Below are positions 36,149 through 44,383 of a stretch of DNA of 64,000 nt, piece after piece. The stretch comes from JAHFUA01 sp963733935 (GTDB lineage Bacteria; Acidobacteriota; Terriglobia; Terriglobales; Acidobacteriaceae). The position numbers were made by a program, and so were the translations under genes. Below the pieces are notes generated by a model. The model was not told where the DNA came from. It did not search any database and worked only from the letters and a program-made list of their open reading frames with translations. Numbering within the stretch: position 1 is the first letter of the stretch; every line of letters starts with the position of its first letter. Where the stretch lies: the NCBI GenBank assembly GCA_963733935.1, contig CAVTEQ010000008.1:62001-126000 (forward strand), in the 5' to 3' direction.

Positions 36149-37393
36149 TCACTTCTGCGGCTGAGCGGGAACAGTCACCGGTCTTCCGAAGACCACCTGT
36201 AGGTCGGAATACTGCGGGAGGTCGACGTCGTTGCCGTGCCCGCCGAACAGGACCACCAGGCCAACCGCAGCGGAGGCATAGGGCGCGACCGCATGGGTCG
36301 CTATTTCCACCGCTTCGTCCGCAACCTGCTGGGACGCTACGCCCACCACCGCTCGTTTTGCCAGGTTCTTGGCGCCGCCTTTGCCGTGCAGCCCGCCTTC
36401 GGGATCCATGTTGACGGGCGCTTTCTTGCCCACGTCGGCGCCAGCCAGCGAGGCGGAGACTTTTTGGGCCTCGGCTCCCGGCTCGGTCAGGCGGTCGAAC
36501 ACCAGATACATCGACGCAGCGCGGCTCAGGCGGCGCGGCCGCTCGAGCTTGGCGATGTGTCCATCGAGCACGCTGCCTTCCGGTACGAGAAGTTGGCCGT
36601 CAGGCTGGAAGATGGGTTCCACCAACCGCGCCTGGAAGCTGTCGCCTTGCTTGCGGTCACTGGCACGCAGCTCGCTGAGCAGCAGGAAGTCGGCGTGGGT
36701 GCCTTCAGGGATAGTGACCGGCTGGGTGGAAGCCCTCGGGACATCGGGCTGCGCCGGCAACTCCAGCTTGGCCTCACGTTCGACCTCGAGCGTCGCCACC
36801 GGATGCCGATACTCCTGGGCCTGGTGCTTGCCGTGCTTGATGTTTGTTACTTGCGAAACGCCGGGGGCGTGCTGAGCTAGATCTTTGCCGGTGGTGCCGC
36901 CGACTTTCATCTGTCCCTGGTCATTGGCTTGAAGGTGCACTTCCTCGCCGCCGCGGATGAAACGCAGGTCCAGCGGTACTTCCGCTCCTGAAGGCAGCTT
37001 CACCGTGGCCGTGCGCAAGCTGACGTCGTAGAAGTTGTGACGGTTCAATCCCAAGCTGCGCAGAGTGTCCACGCGCTCCATGAAACCCTTCTTCTCAGCC
37101 GCCTTCTCTTTTTCCACTTTCTCCACGACAGCGTGAACCTGGCTGCCGGCTGGGATTAACGCGTGGTCGTACACGTATAACGGGTGGATGAGCCGGCCGG
37201 AGAGTTCATTGCCCGGCTTGAGGTGTGAGACGTTGACCGGTCCGGAAAGCTCCATGCGCAGGATCGCGCCCGCGGGAACCGTGTACTCCGTCAAGCCGGC
37301 GGCGGGCGTGGGATTTTGCGCCGCCACAAGCACTGCAATCAAGGTCAGCATCAGCGTGTACCACAGAATGCGGGGAAAAACAGCTTTACACAC
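36149..37393 (-). CDS. Exported protein of unknown function
   Basis: GTG 37393 (VCKAVFPRILWYTLMLTL) with AGGGGG upstream is the likeliest start; the frame is open to 37525. An export signal is followed by beta-rich repeats of a similar type: AGAILRMELSGPVN...LKPGNELSGRLIHPLYV and EGTHADFLLLSEL...KQGDSFQARLVEPIF. Both resemble the TrbI/VirB10-like 'promote solubility or set initial value' strands seen in acidobacterial exported proteins. A Gly/Lys-rich linker and a short hydrophobic helix (AVAPYASAAVGLVVLFGG) lie near the C-terminus. Function unknown. It converges on the DHH gene with a 16-base gap. Confidence 0.65.
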   Translation of the reverse strand: MCKAVFPRILWYTLMLTLIAVLVAAQNPTPAAGLTEYTVPAGAILRMELSGPVNVSHLKPGNELSGRLIHPLYVYDHALIPAGSQVHAVVEKVEKEKAAEKKGFMERVDTLRSLGLNRHNFYDVSLRTATVKLPSGAEVPLDLRFIRGGEEVHLQANDQGQMKVGGTTGKDLAQHAPGVSQVTNIKHGKHQAQEYRHPVATLEVEREAKLELPAQPDVPRASTQPVTIPEGTHADFLLLSELRASDRKQGDSFQARLVEPIFQPDGQLLVPEGSVLDGHIAKLERPRRLSRAASMYLVFDRLTEPGAEAQKVSASLAGADVGKKAPVNMDPEGGLHGKGGAKNLAKRAVVGVASQQVADEAVEIATHAVAPYASAAVGLVVLFGGHGNDVDLPQYSDLQVVFGRPVTVPAQPQK

Positions 37394-37558
37394 ACCATAC
37401 CCCCTGGGAGTCGGTCCGGCAATTGGCACCATTGTAGCGGAAGCCCAGCGCCCCTGCCCTTGCACCGCACACCGGTAGGTGAGGGCCGTCACCGTGTTTG
37501 TACGCGCAATCGTGGTACTCATCAATCGCGCTTACGGATGACGCGCAAAGGAGGCCCT

Positions 37559-38368
37559 GTGCCGATCATAACCATTTCCCGCGGATCTTTTAGTGGAGGC
37601 AAGATGCTGGCCGAGGCCCTGGCCAAGCAGCTCGGCTACCGCTCGATCGATCGCGACCAGGTGATTCAGAAGGCTGCCGCCTGGGGCGTCTCTCAGGATG
37701 ACCTGAGGACCGCCATCGAAAAGCCGCCCGCCTTCCTGGGGCAGTCGCAGCACACGAAATACGTTTATCTCGCCTTCATTCAGGCGGCACTCACCGAGGA
37801 GGTCAGGGGCGGGAACGCCATCTACCACGGCCTGGCCGGCCACTTGCTGCTCGGCAGAGGTCCCCATGTGATGCGCACCCGCATTATTGCGCCCATGGAA
37901 TTCCGCATTGCCAAGGTGCAGGAACGCCTGCCTTACAGTCGCAGGGAGGCCATCGCCTTCATCGAGAGAATGGACGAGGAGCGCCGCAAGTGGACGCAGT
38001 TCCTCTACAGCATGGATTGGAGAGACCCGTCGCTCTATGACCTGGTGCTCAACCTGGAACAGATGAGTTTGGAAGAAGCCTGTGAGGTCATCGTTACAGC
38101 TTCGCGGCTTAAGTGCTTCGCGACGACGGCTGAAACTCAAAAAGCGCTCAAGGACTTGGCCAAGTCCAGCCGCGTCAAGGCCAGCCTGGCGATGGATGCA
38201 AAGACTTCGGACCTGCAGTTTGAAGTAGTGGTGCACGACGGGTCGGTCTCCATCCGAGGAGATATCGTCAACCCACACCAGATCAAGGAAGTTGCCCGCA
38301 TTGCTCGAACAGTGCCTGGTGTCGAACAAGTCAACGTCCAGGAACTGGAGTTGGCGACACGCTTTTGA
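37559..38368 (+). CDS. Cytidylate kinase-like protein fused to a C-terminal BON domain
   Basis: GTG 37559 gives PIITISRGSFSGG, the usual first residues of this family, with AAAGGAGG 4 bases upstream; ATG 37538 is an alternative. Residues 1-190 match the cytidylate-kinase-like family (P-loop variant RGSFSGGKMLAEALAKQLG, GNAIYHGLAGHLLL, RTRIIAPMEFRI). Residues about 210-269 read as a BON domain (LQFEVVVHDGSVSIRGDIVN, then ARTVPGVEQVNVQEL). BON domains bind membranes or phospholipid and are usually exported, so this fusion to a cytosolic nucleotide-kinase fold is odd. The substrate is unknown. Confidence 0.78.
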   Translation: MPIITISRGSFSGGKMLAEALAKQLGYRSIDRDQVIQKAAAWGVSQDDLRTAIEKPPAFLGQSQHTKYVYLAFIQAALTEEVRGGNAIYHGLAGHLLLGRGPHVMRTRIIAPMEFRIAKVQERLPYSRREAIAFIERMDEERRKWTQFLYSMDWRDPSLYDLVLNLEQMSLEEACEVIVTASRLKCFATTAETQKALKDLAKSSRVKASLAMDAKTSDLQFEVVVHDGSVSIRGDIVNPHQIKEVARIARTVPGVEQVNVQELELATRF

Positions 38369-38434
38369 AGTGGAGCTTCGGTCTTACAGTTGGGCCGGCG
38401 GCGCAGCCAGGGACTTGCCGGCGGCGCGCGCCCT

Positions 38435-39013
38435 TCACTTGTACCAGTGATATCCGACCGCGAACTGAATGGTATTGATCCCGGGATTGGGTGTGGCCAG
38501 ACCGGCGTTGGAGATGTGCACATACTTGGCGGCGATGGAGACCGCGCGCTTTTCGCGAGTGAATATCTGCACTCCCAGGCTGGCCTGCGGCATGAAGTTC
38601 ACGGTGTTGGTGCCGGGGGGCACGTCGTCGAGCGAGACCAGCACGCCGCCGCCAAATTCGAGATACGGCGCCACCTTGTGCCCGCTGGTGAAATTCCACT
38701 TCAGAATGAACGGATCGAATCCTCCGGCGTAGGAAGTCTGCCTGGGAAAGACCAGCAGGTACGCGGGGATAAAGTCCACGGCGTACTCCAGGTTGCCGCG
38801 CAGCCAGCCGGAACCGTGCTCGCCGGTGAGAACTTTGCCCACGCGCACGCCGGCGTCCCACACGCTAGTATCGGAGGTGCCGCCGGGGACGCTGTGCCCG
38901 CCGGCGGTCCAGATGCCCAGCTCCCAGGCGCCTTGCGCGAGCGAGTCGGACGGCAGATCCTGCGCCCAGGCAGCCACCGAGAGTAGCGCAACCGCGATCA
39001 GGGCTTTGATCAT
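38435..39013 (-). CDS. Outer-membrane acyloxyacyl hydrolase (PagL-like lipid A deacylase)
   Basis: ATG 39013 begins a signal peptide (IKALIAVALLSVAAWA). The 192-residue mature beta-barrel has alternating strands and ends in an aromatic residue pattern (FAVGYHWYK). KYVHISNAGLATPNPG holds the PagL active-site His166 and Ser168. At the position of the third PagL residue (Glu, 12 after the Ser) this protein has Asn180, so 3-O-deacylase activity may be altered. PagL enzymes remove a fatty acid from lipid A in the outer membrane. The gene stands alone, convergent with the cytidylate-kinase-like gene. Confidence 0.78.
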   Translation of the reverse strand: MIKALIAVALLSVAAWAQDLPSDSLAQGAWELGIWTAGGHSVPGGTSDTSVWDAGVRVGKVLTGEHGSGWLRGNLEYAVDFIPAYLLVFPRQTSYAGGFDPFILKWNFTSGHKVAPYLEFGGGVLVSLDDVPPGTNTVNFMPQASLGVQIFTREKRAVSIAAKYVHISNAGLATPNPGINTIQFAVGYHWYK

Positions 39014-39084
39014 GGGAGCGCACAAGGTAGCAGGTTAGCGGCGGGGGAGGCGAGAGGAATTTTGGCCGAGTAGACTGTCTGCGT

Positions 39085-39696
39085 ATGCGGCGGGCGCTGA
39101 TTGCCACTTCGAACCCCGGGAAGCTGCGCGATTTTGCCGGTGCGGCCGCGGCGCACGGGATCGCCATCGCAACGCTGCCCGATTTCGATTCCTTGCCCAC
39201 CGTCAGCGAAGATGGCGCCACCTTTGAGGCGAATGCCCGCAAGAAGGCCGAGCACTACAGCCGCTTTGCTCCCAGCCAGATCGTCCTGGCTGATGACTCC
39301 GGTCTGGAAGTAATCGCGTTGGGGGGCGCCCCCGGTGTGCATTCGGCGCGCTATGCGGCAACCGCGGCCGAAGGCAACGCCGATGACCGCGCCAACAATG
39401 CTCGGCTGCTGCGCGAACTCACCAACGTCGCTGATCGCAGCGCGCGCTTCGTGTGCGTGATCGCGGCGGCGCGCGACGGACGAACGCTTTCGACATTCCG
39501 CGGCGAAGCCCTGGGCCGCGTTCTCGAAGCGCCGCGTGGCTCCGGCGGCTTCGGCTACGATCCGCTGTTTTTCGTTCCCGCGCTCGGCAAAAGCTTCGCC
39601 GAACTTACGCCGGAAGAGAAAGCCGCGGTGAGCCATCGCGGCGCCGCTTTCCGGAAATTCCTGGAGTGGTGTGACCGTGAGCCGGCAGATGAGTGA
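39085..39696 (+). CDS. rdgB: XTP/dITP diphosphatase (RdgB/HAM1 family)
   Basis: 203 residues, typical length. Family motifs in order: ALIATSNPGKLRDF (residues 4-17), TFEANARKKAEHY, VLADDSGLEVIAL and APGVHSARYA, then GSGGFGYDPLFFVP and FAELTPEEKAAVSHRG. The enzyme hydrolyses deaminated purine nucleotides (dITP, XTP) to monophosphates and keeps them out of DNA. Cytosolic. It lies immediately upstream of the sdh promoter region, with no sign of cotranscription. Confidence 0.95.
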   Translation: MRRALIATSNPGKLRDFAGAAAAHGIAIATLPDFDSLPTVSEDGATFEANARKKAEHYSRFAPSQIVLADDSGLEVIALGGAPGVHSARYAATAAEGNADDRANNARLLRELTNVADRSARFVCVIAAARDGRTLSTFRGEALGRVLEAPRGSGGFGYDPLFFVPALGKSFAELTPEEKAAVSHRGAAFRKFLEWCDREPADE

Positions 39697-39713
39697 ATCC
39701 GCGTCCCGCGGTC

Positions 39714-39729
39714 TGTGACGCACATCACA
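39714..39729. promoter_or_regulatory. CRP/FNR-family binding site upstream of sdh
   Basis: TGTGA-CGCACA-TCACA is a perfect match to the CRP half-sites TGTGA-N6-TCACA. Its centre (39721.5) is about 63 bases upstream of the transcription start predicted from the -10 box at 39773-39778, the position of class I CRP activation. No crp gene is in the window. Confidence 0.6.
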
Positions 39730-39748
39730 TAGATAAGTGGAGTATTCC

Positions 39749-39778
39749 TTGACTCGCTGCTCGGCAGAACTCGATAAT
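39749..39778 (+). promoter_or_regulatory. Sigma70-type promoter of the sdh operon
   Basis: TTGACT (39749-39754), an 18-base spacer and GATAAT (39773-39778). Predicted start near 39785, leaving a 45-base leader before sdhC. Confidence 0.55.
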
Positions 39779-39829
39779 TCAGGGTTCTGCGCGTGGTTGC
39801 GCGGTCCTTATATAAGGAGCGGGTTTCCT

Positions 39830-40606
39830 ATGGCATCCTATAGCCCTCCTCTCACCAGCGAATCGCAGAAGACAGAGGCCGGCGTCGCGGCACTGCGCGC
39901 CGGTCAAGGCAACGAATTCTTCTGGCGCCGCCTGCACTCGCTGACCGGCATCATCCCGATCGGGGCCTTTCTCATAGAACACATCCTGGCTTCCAACTCC
40001 ACGGCAATGAATGGTCCCGAGGCGTATGGGAACACGGTGAAGTTCCTGGGTTCGCTGCCGCTGGTGCTGGCGCTGGAGACGCTCTTCATCTGGCTGCCCA
40101 TTGCGTTCCATGGCCTGTACGGCTTTTACATCTGGTATCGCGGCGATTCGAACGTGGGCGGGGCTTATCCGTGGACCGGCAACTGGATGTACACCGTGCA
40201 GCGCTGGACCGGCGCCATCGTGTTCTTCTATATCGGCTGGCACGTGTGGCACCTGCGCTTTGCCGGCATCGACTTGCACTCGCATCCCGCCGCTTCCTTC
40301 GGCAAAGTCCAGGGGGAACTGGTGATTGCATGGCAGCTCGCCTTCTACATCGTAGGACTGGTGGCGGCTTCCTGGCACTTTGCATACGGCGTGTGGTTGT
40401 TCTGCGCGAAGTGGGGAATCACCGTGGGCGAGCGCGCGCGGCGTCGTTTGCTGGCGCTCTGCCTGGGGCTGTTCGTGCTCCTTACCGGCGTCGGCTTGGC
40501 GAGCCTGCGCAGTTTTCTGGTGACGCCTAGGCAGCAGATCGACGTCACAAGCGGGCAGTTGCGTTCCGCCCCGGCTGCGATCGACAAACATTCAGAAGGT
40601 CACTGA
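39830..40606 (+). CDS. sdhC: Succinate dehydrogenase cytochrome b558 subunit
   Basis: ATG 39830 is chosen over an open upstream frame because AAGGAG lies about 9 bases before it and the conserved protein starts there. 258 residues with five membrane helices, as in the Bacillus-type single-subunit anchor. FFWRRLHSLTGIIPIGAFLIEH carries the family start and a heme-ligand His. Further His residues in FIWLPIAFHGLYGFY, IGWHVWHLRF and ASWHFAYGVW can ligate two hemes. It anchors SdhA/SdhB and passes electrons to menaquinone or ubiquinone. First gene of the operon; sdhA begins one base after its stop. Confidence 0.92.
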   Translation: MASYSPPLTSESQKTEAGVAALRAGQGNEFFWRRLHSLTGIIPIGAFLIEHILASNSTAMNGPEAYGNTVKFLGSLPLVLALETLFIWLPIAFHGLYGFYIWYRGDSNVGGAYPWTGNWMYTVQRWTGAIVFFYIGWHVWHLRFAGIDLHSHPAASFGKVQGELVIAWQLAFYIVGLVAASWHFAYGVWLFCAKWGITVGERARRRLLALCLGLFVLLTGVGLASLRSFLVTPRQQIDVTSGQLRSAPAAIDKHSEGH

Positions 40607-40607
40607 T

Positions 40608-42386
40608 ATGGCAAATCCTAAAATCATCGTGGTCGGCGGCGGCCTGGCAGGGCTCTCCGCCGTAATCAAAATTGCCGAGATGGGCGGGCAAGTGGACTTG
40701 TTTTCGATCGTGCCCGTTAAGCGCTCGCATTCCGTCTGCGCCCAGGGCGGCATCAATGCCGCAAAGAACCTGAAGGGCGAAGGCGATTCCACCTGGCTGC
40801 ACTTCGACGACTCGGTCTACGGCGGCGATTTCCTGGCCAACCAGCCCCCGGTGAAAGCCATGTGCGAGGCCGCACCCGGCATCATCGACCTGCTCGATCG
40901 CATGGGCGTCCCCTTCAACCGCACTCCGGAAGGCGTGCTCGACTTCCGCCGCTTTGGCGGCACGCTCTTTAACCGCACCGCCTTCGCCGGCGCCACCACC
41001 GGCCAGCAACTCCTCTATGCGCTCGACGAGCAGGTGCGTCGTTACGAAGCCGAAGGGAAGGTTACCAAGTTCGAGCATTGGGAGTTTCTCTCCGGCGTGA
41101 TCGATAGCGGCGGCGTTTGCCGCGGCATCTGCGCCCAGGACCTGCGCTCGATGGAAGTGCACACCTTCCCGGCCGATGCGGTGATCATCTGCACCGGCGG
41201 CATCGGCGCCATTTTTGGCAAGTCCACCAATTCCGTGGTCTGCACCGGATCGGCGCAGTCGGCGCTGTATCAACAGGGCGCGTATTACGCCAACGGCGAG
41301 TTCATCCAGGTGCACCCCACGTCAATTCCGGGCGAAGACAAGCTGCGGCTGATGTCGGAATCGGCGCGTGGTGAGGGTGGACGCGTCTGGGTACCGAAGC
41401 AGGCCGGCGACAAGCGCGATCCGCGATCGATCCCGGAGAAAGAGCGCTGGTACTTCCTGGAAGAGTGGTATCCCAAGTACGGAAACCTGGTGCCGCGCGA
41501 CATCGCCACCCGCGCTATTTTCAAGGTGGTCTATGAGAACGGGCTGGGCATCGACGGCCAGCCCATGGTCTATCTCGACCTCACCCACATCGATCGCAAG
41601 ATCCTCGACAAGAAGCTGGAAGGCATTCTCGAGATCTACGAGAAGTTTGTCGGAGACGATCCGCGCGACGTGCCCATGAAGATCTTCCCCGGCATGCACT
41701 ACACCATGGGCGGAATGTGGGTGGACTTCCAGCAGGCTACCAACATCCCCGGGCTGTACGCGGCGGGCGAGTGCGAGTACCAGTACCACGGCGCCAATCG
41801 CCTGGGCGCGAATTCGCTGGTCTCCTGCATCTGGGGTGGATTTGTGGCCGGACCGGCGGCGGTAAAGTACGCCAAGAACGCGAAAGGCCCCGCTTCCAAC
41901 GCCTGCTTCGATTCCGAGAAGAAGCGGCAAGAGGAGTCGAATGCGCTGCTGATGAAGAACGACGGCACGGAGAATCCTTTCCGCTTGTGGCGCGAACTGG
42001 GCGAGCTGATGACCAAGAGCTGTACCGTTATCCGCTACAACAAGGAACTCAAGGCCGCCGACGCCAAGCTCTGTGAGCTGCTGGAACGCTTCCGGCACGT
42101 CAACGTGAGCGACAAGAGCCAGTGGGCGAACACCACGGTGGTGTTCGCGCGCCAGCTCTACAACATGCTGCAACTGGCCCGGGTGATCGCGCAGGGAGCG
42201 GCGCTGCGTAACGAGTCGCGCGGCGCGCACTACAAGCCGGAGTTCCCCGAGCGCGACGACAAGAACTTTTTGAAAACGACCAAGGCGTCGTTCGCGCCCG
42301 ATGCCGACGAGCCCAAGTTCGAGTTCGAGCCGGTGGACACGTCGCTGATCCCGCCGCGTCCGCGAAAGTACGACGTGGCGGCGTAG
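40608..42386 (+). CDS. sdhA: Succinate dehydrogenase flavoprotein subunit
   Basis: 592 residues. The FAD-binding Rossmann motif IIVVGGGLAGLSAVIKIAEM is at 6-25, with the covalent-FAD His41 in RSHSVCAQGGINAA. The substrate site is visible in HPTSIPGEDKLRLMSESARG and in HYTMGGMWVD plus GANRLGANSLVSCIWGG. It oxidises succinate to fumarate at the cytoplasmic face and feeds electrons to SdhB. Sequence length and the Bacillus-like sdhC indicate the non-classical succinate:menaquinone type. A palindromic repeat and a small gene separate it from sdhB. Confidence 0.96.
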   Translation: MANPKIIVVGGGLAGLSAVIKIAEMGGQVDLFSIVPVKRSHSVCAQGGINAAKNLKGEGDSTWLHFDDSVYGGDFLANQPPVKAMCEAAPGIIDLLDRMGVPFNRTPEGVLDFRRFGGTLFNRTAFAGATTGQQLLYALDEQVRRYEAEGKVTKFEHWEFLSGVIDSGGVCRGICAQDLRSMEVHTFPADAVIICTGGIGAIFGKSTNSVVCTGSAQSALYQQGAYYANGEFIQVHPTSIPGEDKLRLMSESARGEGGRVWVPKQAGDKRDPRSIPEKERWYFLEEWYPKYGNLVPRDIATRAIFKVVYENGLGIDGQPMVYLDLTHIDRKILDKKLEGILEIYEKFVGDDPRDVPMKIFPGMHYTMGGMWVDFQQATNIPGLYAAGECEYQYHGANRLGANSLVSCIWGGFVAGPAAVKYAKNAKGPASNACFDSEKKRQEESNALLMKNDGTENPFRLWRELGELMTKSCTVIRYNKELKAADAKLCELLERFRHVNVSDKSQWANTTVVFARQLYNMLQLARVIAQGAALRNESRGAHYKPEFPERDDKNFLKTTKASFAPDADEPKFEFEPVDTSLIPPRPRKYDVAA

Positions 42387-42392
42387 TCCTTT

Positions 42393-42471
42393 ACCGCGGA
42401 TGAACGCGGAAGGCCGCGGATATTTGAACTGCGTAGCTAGAGATCTGTGTTCATCTGCGTCGATCCGCGGT
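42393..42471. repeat. Inverted repeat ACCGCGGAT inside the sdh operon
   Basis: Arms of about 29 bases at 42393-42421 and 42443-42471 are imperfect inverted copies; both ends are ACCGCGGAT. The internal part contains GATGAACGC / GTTCATCTGC. It lies between sdhA and the small membrane protein gene and could form a hairpin in the mRNA that tunes downstream expression. Confidence 0.65.
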
Positions 42472-42494
42472 GAGAAGTACAAGGAGGAGCACAC

Positions 42495-42704
42495 ATGGAA
42501 CGCGCTCTATCGATCTTTAAATCCTGGCGCCTGCTCCTCATCATCACGGGTCTCGGCTTGCTCGCTGCGGGCTTTATCTTTCATAATCCCCCGCTGCAGG
42601 TTTCAGGGTTCTTAATCGCGGTGTTCGGGGCCTTCGGCAACACATGCAGCGCCACATCCGCGCTTAATTCGTGCGAGAAAAAAGACGATCATCATGGCCA
42701 ATAA
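42495..42704 (+). CDS. Small membrane protein encoded between sdhA and sdhB
   Basis: 69 residues from ATG 42495, preceded by the strong ribosome site AAGGAGGAG. Two hydrophobic helices (LLLIITGLGLLAAGFIF and VSGFLIAVFGAFGNTC) form a hairpin, followed by a Cys- and His-containing tail (CSATSALNSCEKKDDHHG). Its 3' end overlaps sdhB by 11 bases, so it is translated with the complex. I do not recognise a named family. A role as accessory subunit or assembly factor of succinate dehydrogenase is inferred from position alone. The paired Cys and two terminal His could bind metal. Confidence 0.72.
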   Translation: MERALSIFKSWRLLLIITGLGLLAAGFIFHNPPLQVSGFLIAVFGAFGNTCSATSALNSCEKKDDHHGQ

Positions 42705-43446
42705 CAAAACCGTACTCTTAAAGATCAAACGTCAAGCCGCTCCCGGTTCCGACTCCTACTGGGAGGAATTTGCCCTGCCGTGGAAGCCGGGGATGAACGT
42801 GATCTCCTGCTTCATGGACATCGCCGCCAACCCGGTGACGCGCGACGGCAAGGCGACCACCGCAATCTTCTACGATTCGAACTGTCTGGAAGAAGTGTGC
42901 GGCTCCTGCGCCATGCTCATCAACGGACGCACGCGCATGGCTTGCTCGGCGCTGATCGACCATCTGGAGCAGCCCGTCCGCATTGAGCCCTTCACCAAGT
43001 TCCCGGTGGTGCGCGATCTGGCGGTCGATCGCCGGGTTCTGTTCGAGAACCTCAAACGAGTGAAAGCCTGGGTACCGGTGGATGGGACGTATGACCTGGG
43101 CCCGGGCCCGCGTATGTCGCCCGAGGATCAGGATGTAGCGTACCCGCTCTCGCGCTGCATCTCCTGCTGCTGCTGTATGGAAGCCTGCCCGCAATTTAAC
43201 GATCAGACCGGATTCGTGGGCGCGGCGGCGATCTCGCAGGTGCGCCTGTTCAATACTCACCCCACCGGCAAGGCGCTGAAGAGCGAACGCCTGCATGCCC
43301 TGATGGGCGACGGCGGCATCCACGAGTGCGGCTACGCCCAGAACTGCGTGGAGGTCTGCCCGAAGGATATCCCTCTGACCCGCTCCATCGCCGAGGTGGG
43401 CGGTGCGGTAATGAAGCAGGCGTTGTTCGATCTATTCAAACTGTAG
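42694..43446 (+). CDS. sdhB: Succinate dehydrogenase iron-sulfur subunit
   Basis: 250 residues. The N-terminal plant-type ferredoxin domain has C64, C69, C72 and C84 (DSNCLEEVCGSCAMLINGR...C) for [2Fe-2S]. The C-terminal domain has CISCCCCMEACPQF (C155, C158, C161, C165) and CGYAQNCVEVCPKDIPL (C212, C218, C222) for [4Fe-4S] and [3Fe-4S]. C159 and C160 are extra cysteines inside the cluster motif. It relays electrons from SdhA to the cytochrome b. It starts inside the preceding small gene and ends the operon at a palindromic repeat. Confidence 0.96.
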   Translation: MANNKTVLLKIKRQAAPGSDSYWEEFALPWKPGMNVISCFMDIAANPVTRDGKATTAIFYDSNCLEEVCGSCAMLINGRTRMACSALIDHLEQPVRIEPFTKFPVVRDLAVDRRVLFENLKRVKAWVPVDGTYDLGPGPRMSPEDQDVAYPLSRCISCCCCMEACPQFNDQTGFVGAAAISQVRLFNTHPTGKALKSERLHALMGDGGIHECGYAQNCVEVCPKDIPLTRSIAEVGGAVMKQALFDLFKL

Positions 43447-43448
43447 GT

Positions 43449-43518
43449 GCCACAGAGGCACAGAGACACAGAGGATTTCCCAAGTCATTTCTTCTCTGTG
43501 CCTCTGTGTCTCCGTGGC
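43449..43518. repeat. CACAGAG palindrome, possible terminator of sdh
   Basis: Arms at 43449-43473 and 43494-43518 (25 bases each, three mismatches) are built from CACAGAG/CTCTGTG units and bounded by GCCAC / GTGGC. Related palindromes occur at 53667-53740 and around vapB (54842-55144). A run of A follows (CAAAAATTG), so a terminator function for sdh is possible but not shown. Confidence 0.75.
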
Positions 43519-43656
43519 AAAAATTGTCAATGCCGCCGTACATGTCCCCCTGGCCCGGTTTGGGTACCAAAGAGCCGGTTCTGGGTTACCATTGCCCGGC
43601 TACAATTTGAATTGACGTAGAAGTATCCAAGCTCAAAGTAGTGAGGACTCTGGCCC

Positions 43657-44361
43657 GTGTATTTACGAAAACTGCGCTCTTTCGTCTTCGTCCTGATCTC
43701 GCTGACACTGGCGTGCGCCCACGCCTTTGGCGCCCATGCCGCCATGGTGCGCAGCCCGCGCAAGAGCCGCCGGCTCCACCGCCCGCGGCGCGTGGTCTGG
43801 AACCCGGTCCTGCGCGGTTCTTACGAGTCCATGCTGCGGCAGAACGAGGAGATCAACCGCTTGGAGCTGCCGCGCATCGCCGACGAGGTCGAACTGGCGG
43901 AACTGGAGGCGCGGCATGATCTGGTGCCCATCGGAGAAAGCGACGGTGTGCACATCGCCATCCGCGAGGCCTCGCACCGCTATTGCCGTCCGTGGACCGA
44001 GAGCTTCTTGCAGGACCTGGGCACAGCCTACTACCAGGAATTCGGACAGCCCATCCAGGTGAATTCGGCGGTGCGCACGGTCGAATACCAGCGCAAGCTG
44101 CGCCGCCACAATGGCAATGCCGCCCCGGAAGAGGGCGAGACCGCTTCCTCCCACCTGGCCGGCCTTACCATCGACATCAATAAGCGCGGCCTCACCCGCA
44201 AGCAGCACGACTTCATCCAGGAACGCCTGGTGCAACTGCGCGAGCAAGGCCTCGTTGAGGTCGCGGAGGAGCGCCGCCAGCCGGTCTTCCACGTGATGGT
44301 CTCCGACCGTTATACTGAGTGGCGCGAAGCCAACCAGCTCGCCGGTACAAAATCCGAATAG
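43657..44361 (+). CDS. DUF5715 family exported protein, M15/VanY-like peptidase fold
   Basis: 234 residues from GTG 43657 with an N-terminal export signal (LRSFVFVLISLTLACAHAFG) and a basic stretch (RSPRKSRRLHRPRR). The C-terminal domain carries a zinc-peptidase pattern of the D-Ala-D-Ala carboxypeptidase type: VNSAVRTVEYQRKL, SSHLAGLTIDI (H166, D173) and VFHVMV (H212). This suggests cleavage of peptidoglycan peptide stems in the periplasm. DUF5715 has no proven activity that I know of. It is followed 22 bases on by a dipeptidase gene. Confidence 0.78.
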   Translation: MYLRKLRSFVFVLISLTLACAHAFGAHAAMVRSPRKSRRLHRPRRVVWNPVLRGSYESMLRQNEEINRLELPRIADEVELAELEARHDLVPIGESDGVHIAIREASHRYCRPWTESFLQDLGTAYYQEFGQPIQVNSAVRTVEYQRKLRRHNGNAAPEEGETASSHLAGLTIDINKRGLTRKQHDFIQERLVQLREQGLVEVAEERRQPVFHVMVSDRYTEWREANQLAGTKSE

Positions 44362-44383
44362 CCAAGAGCCGCTTCCTGTTCTA

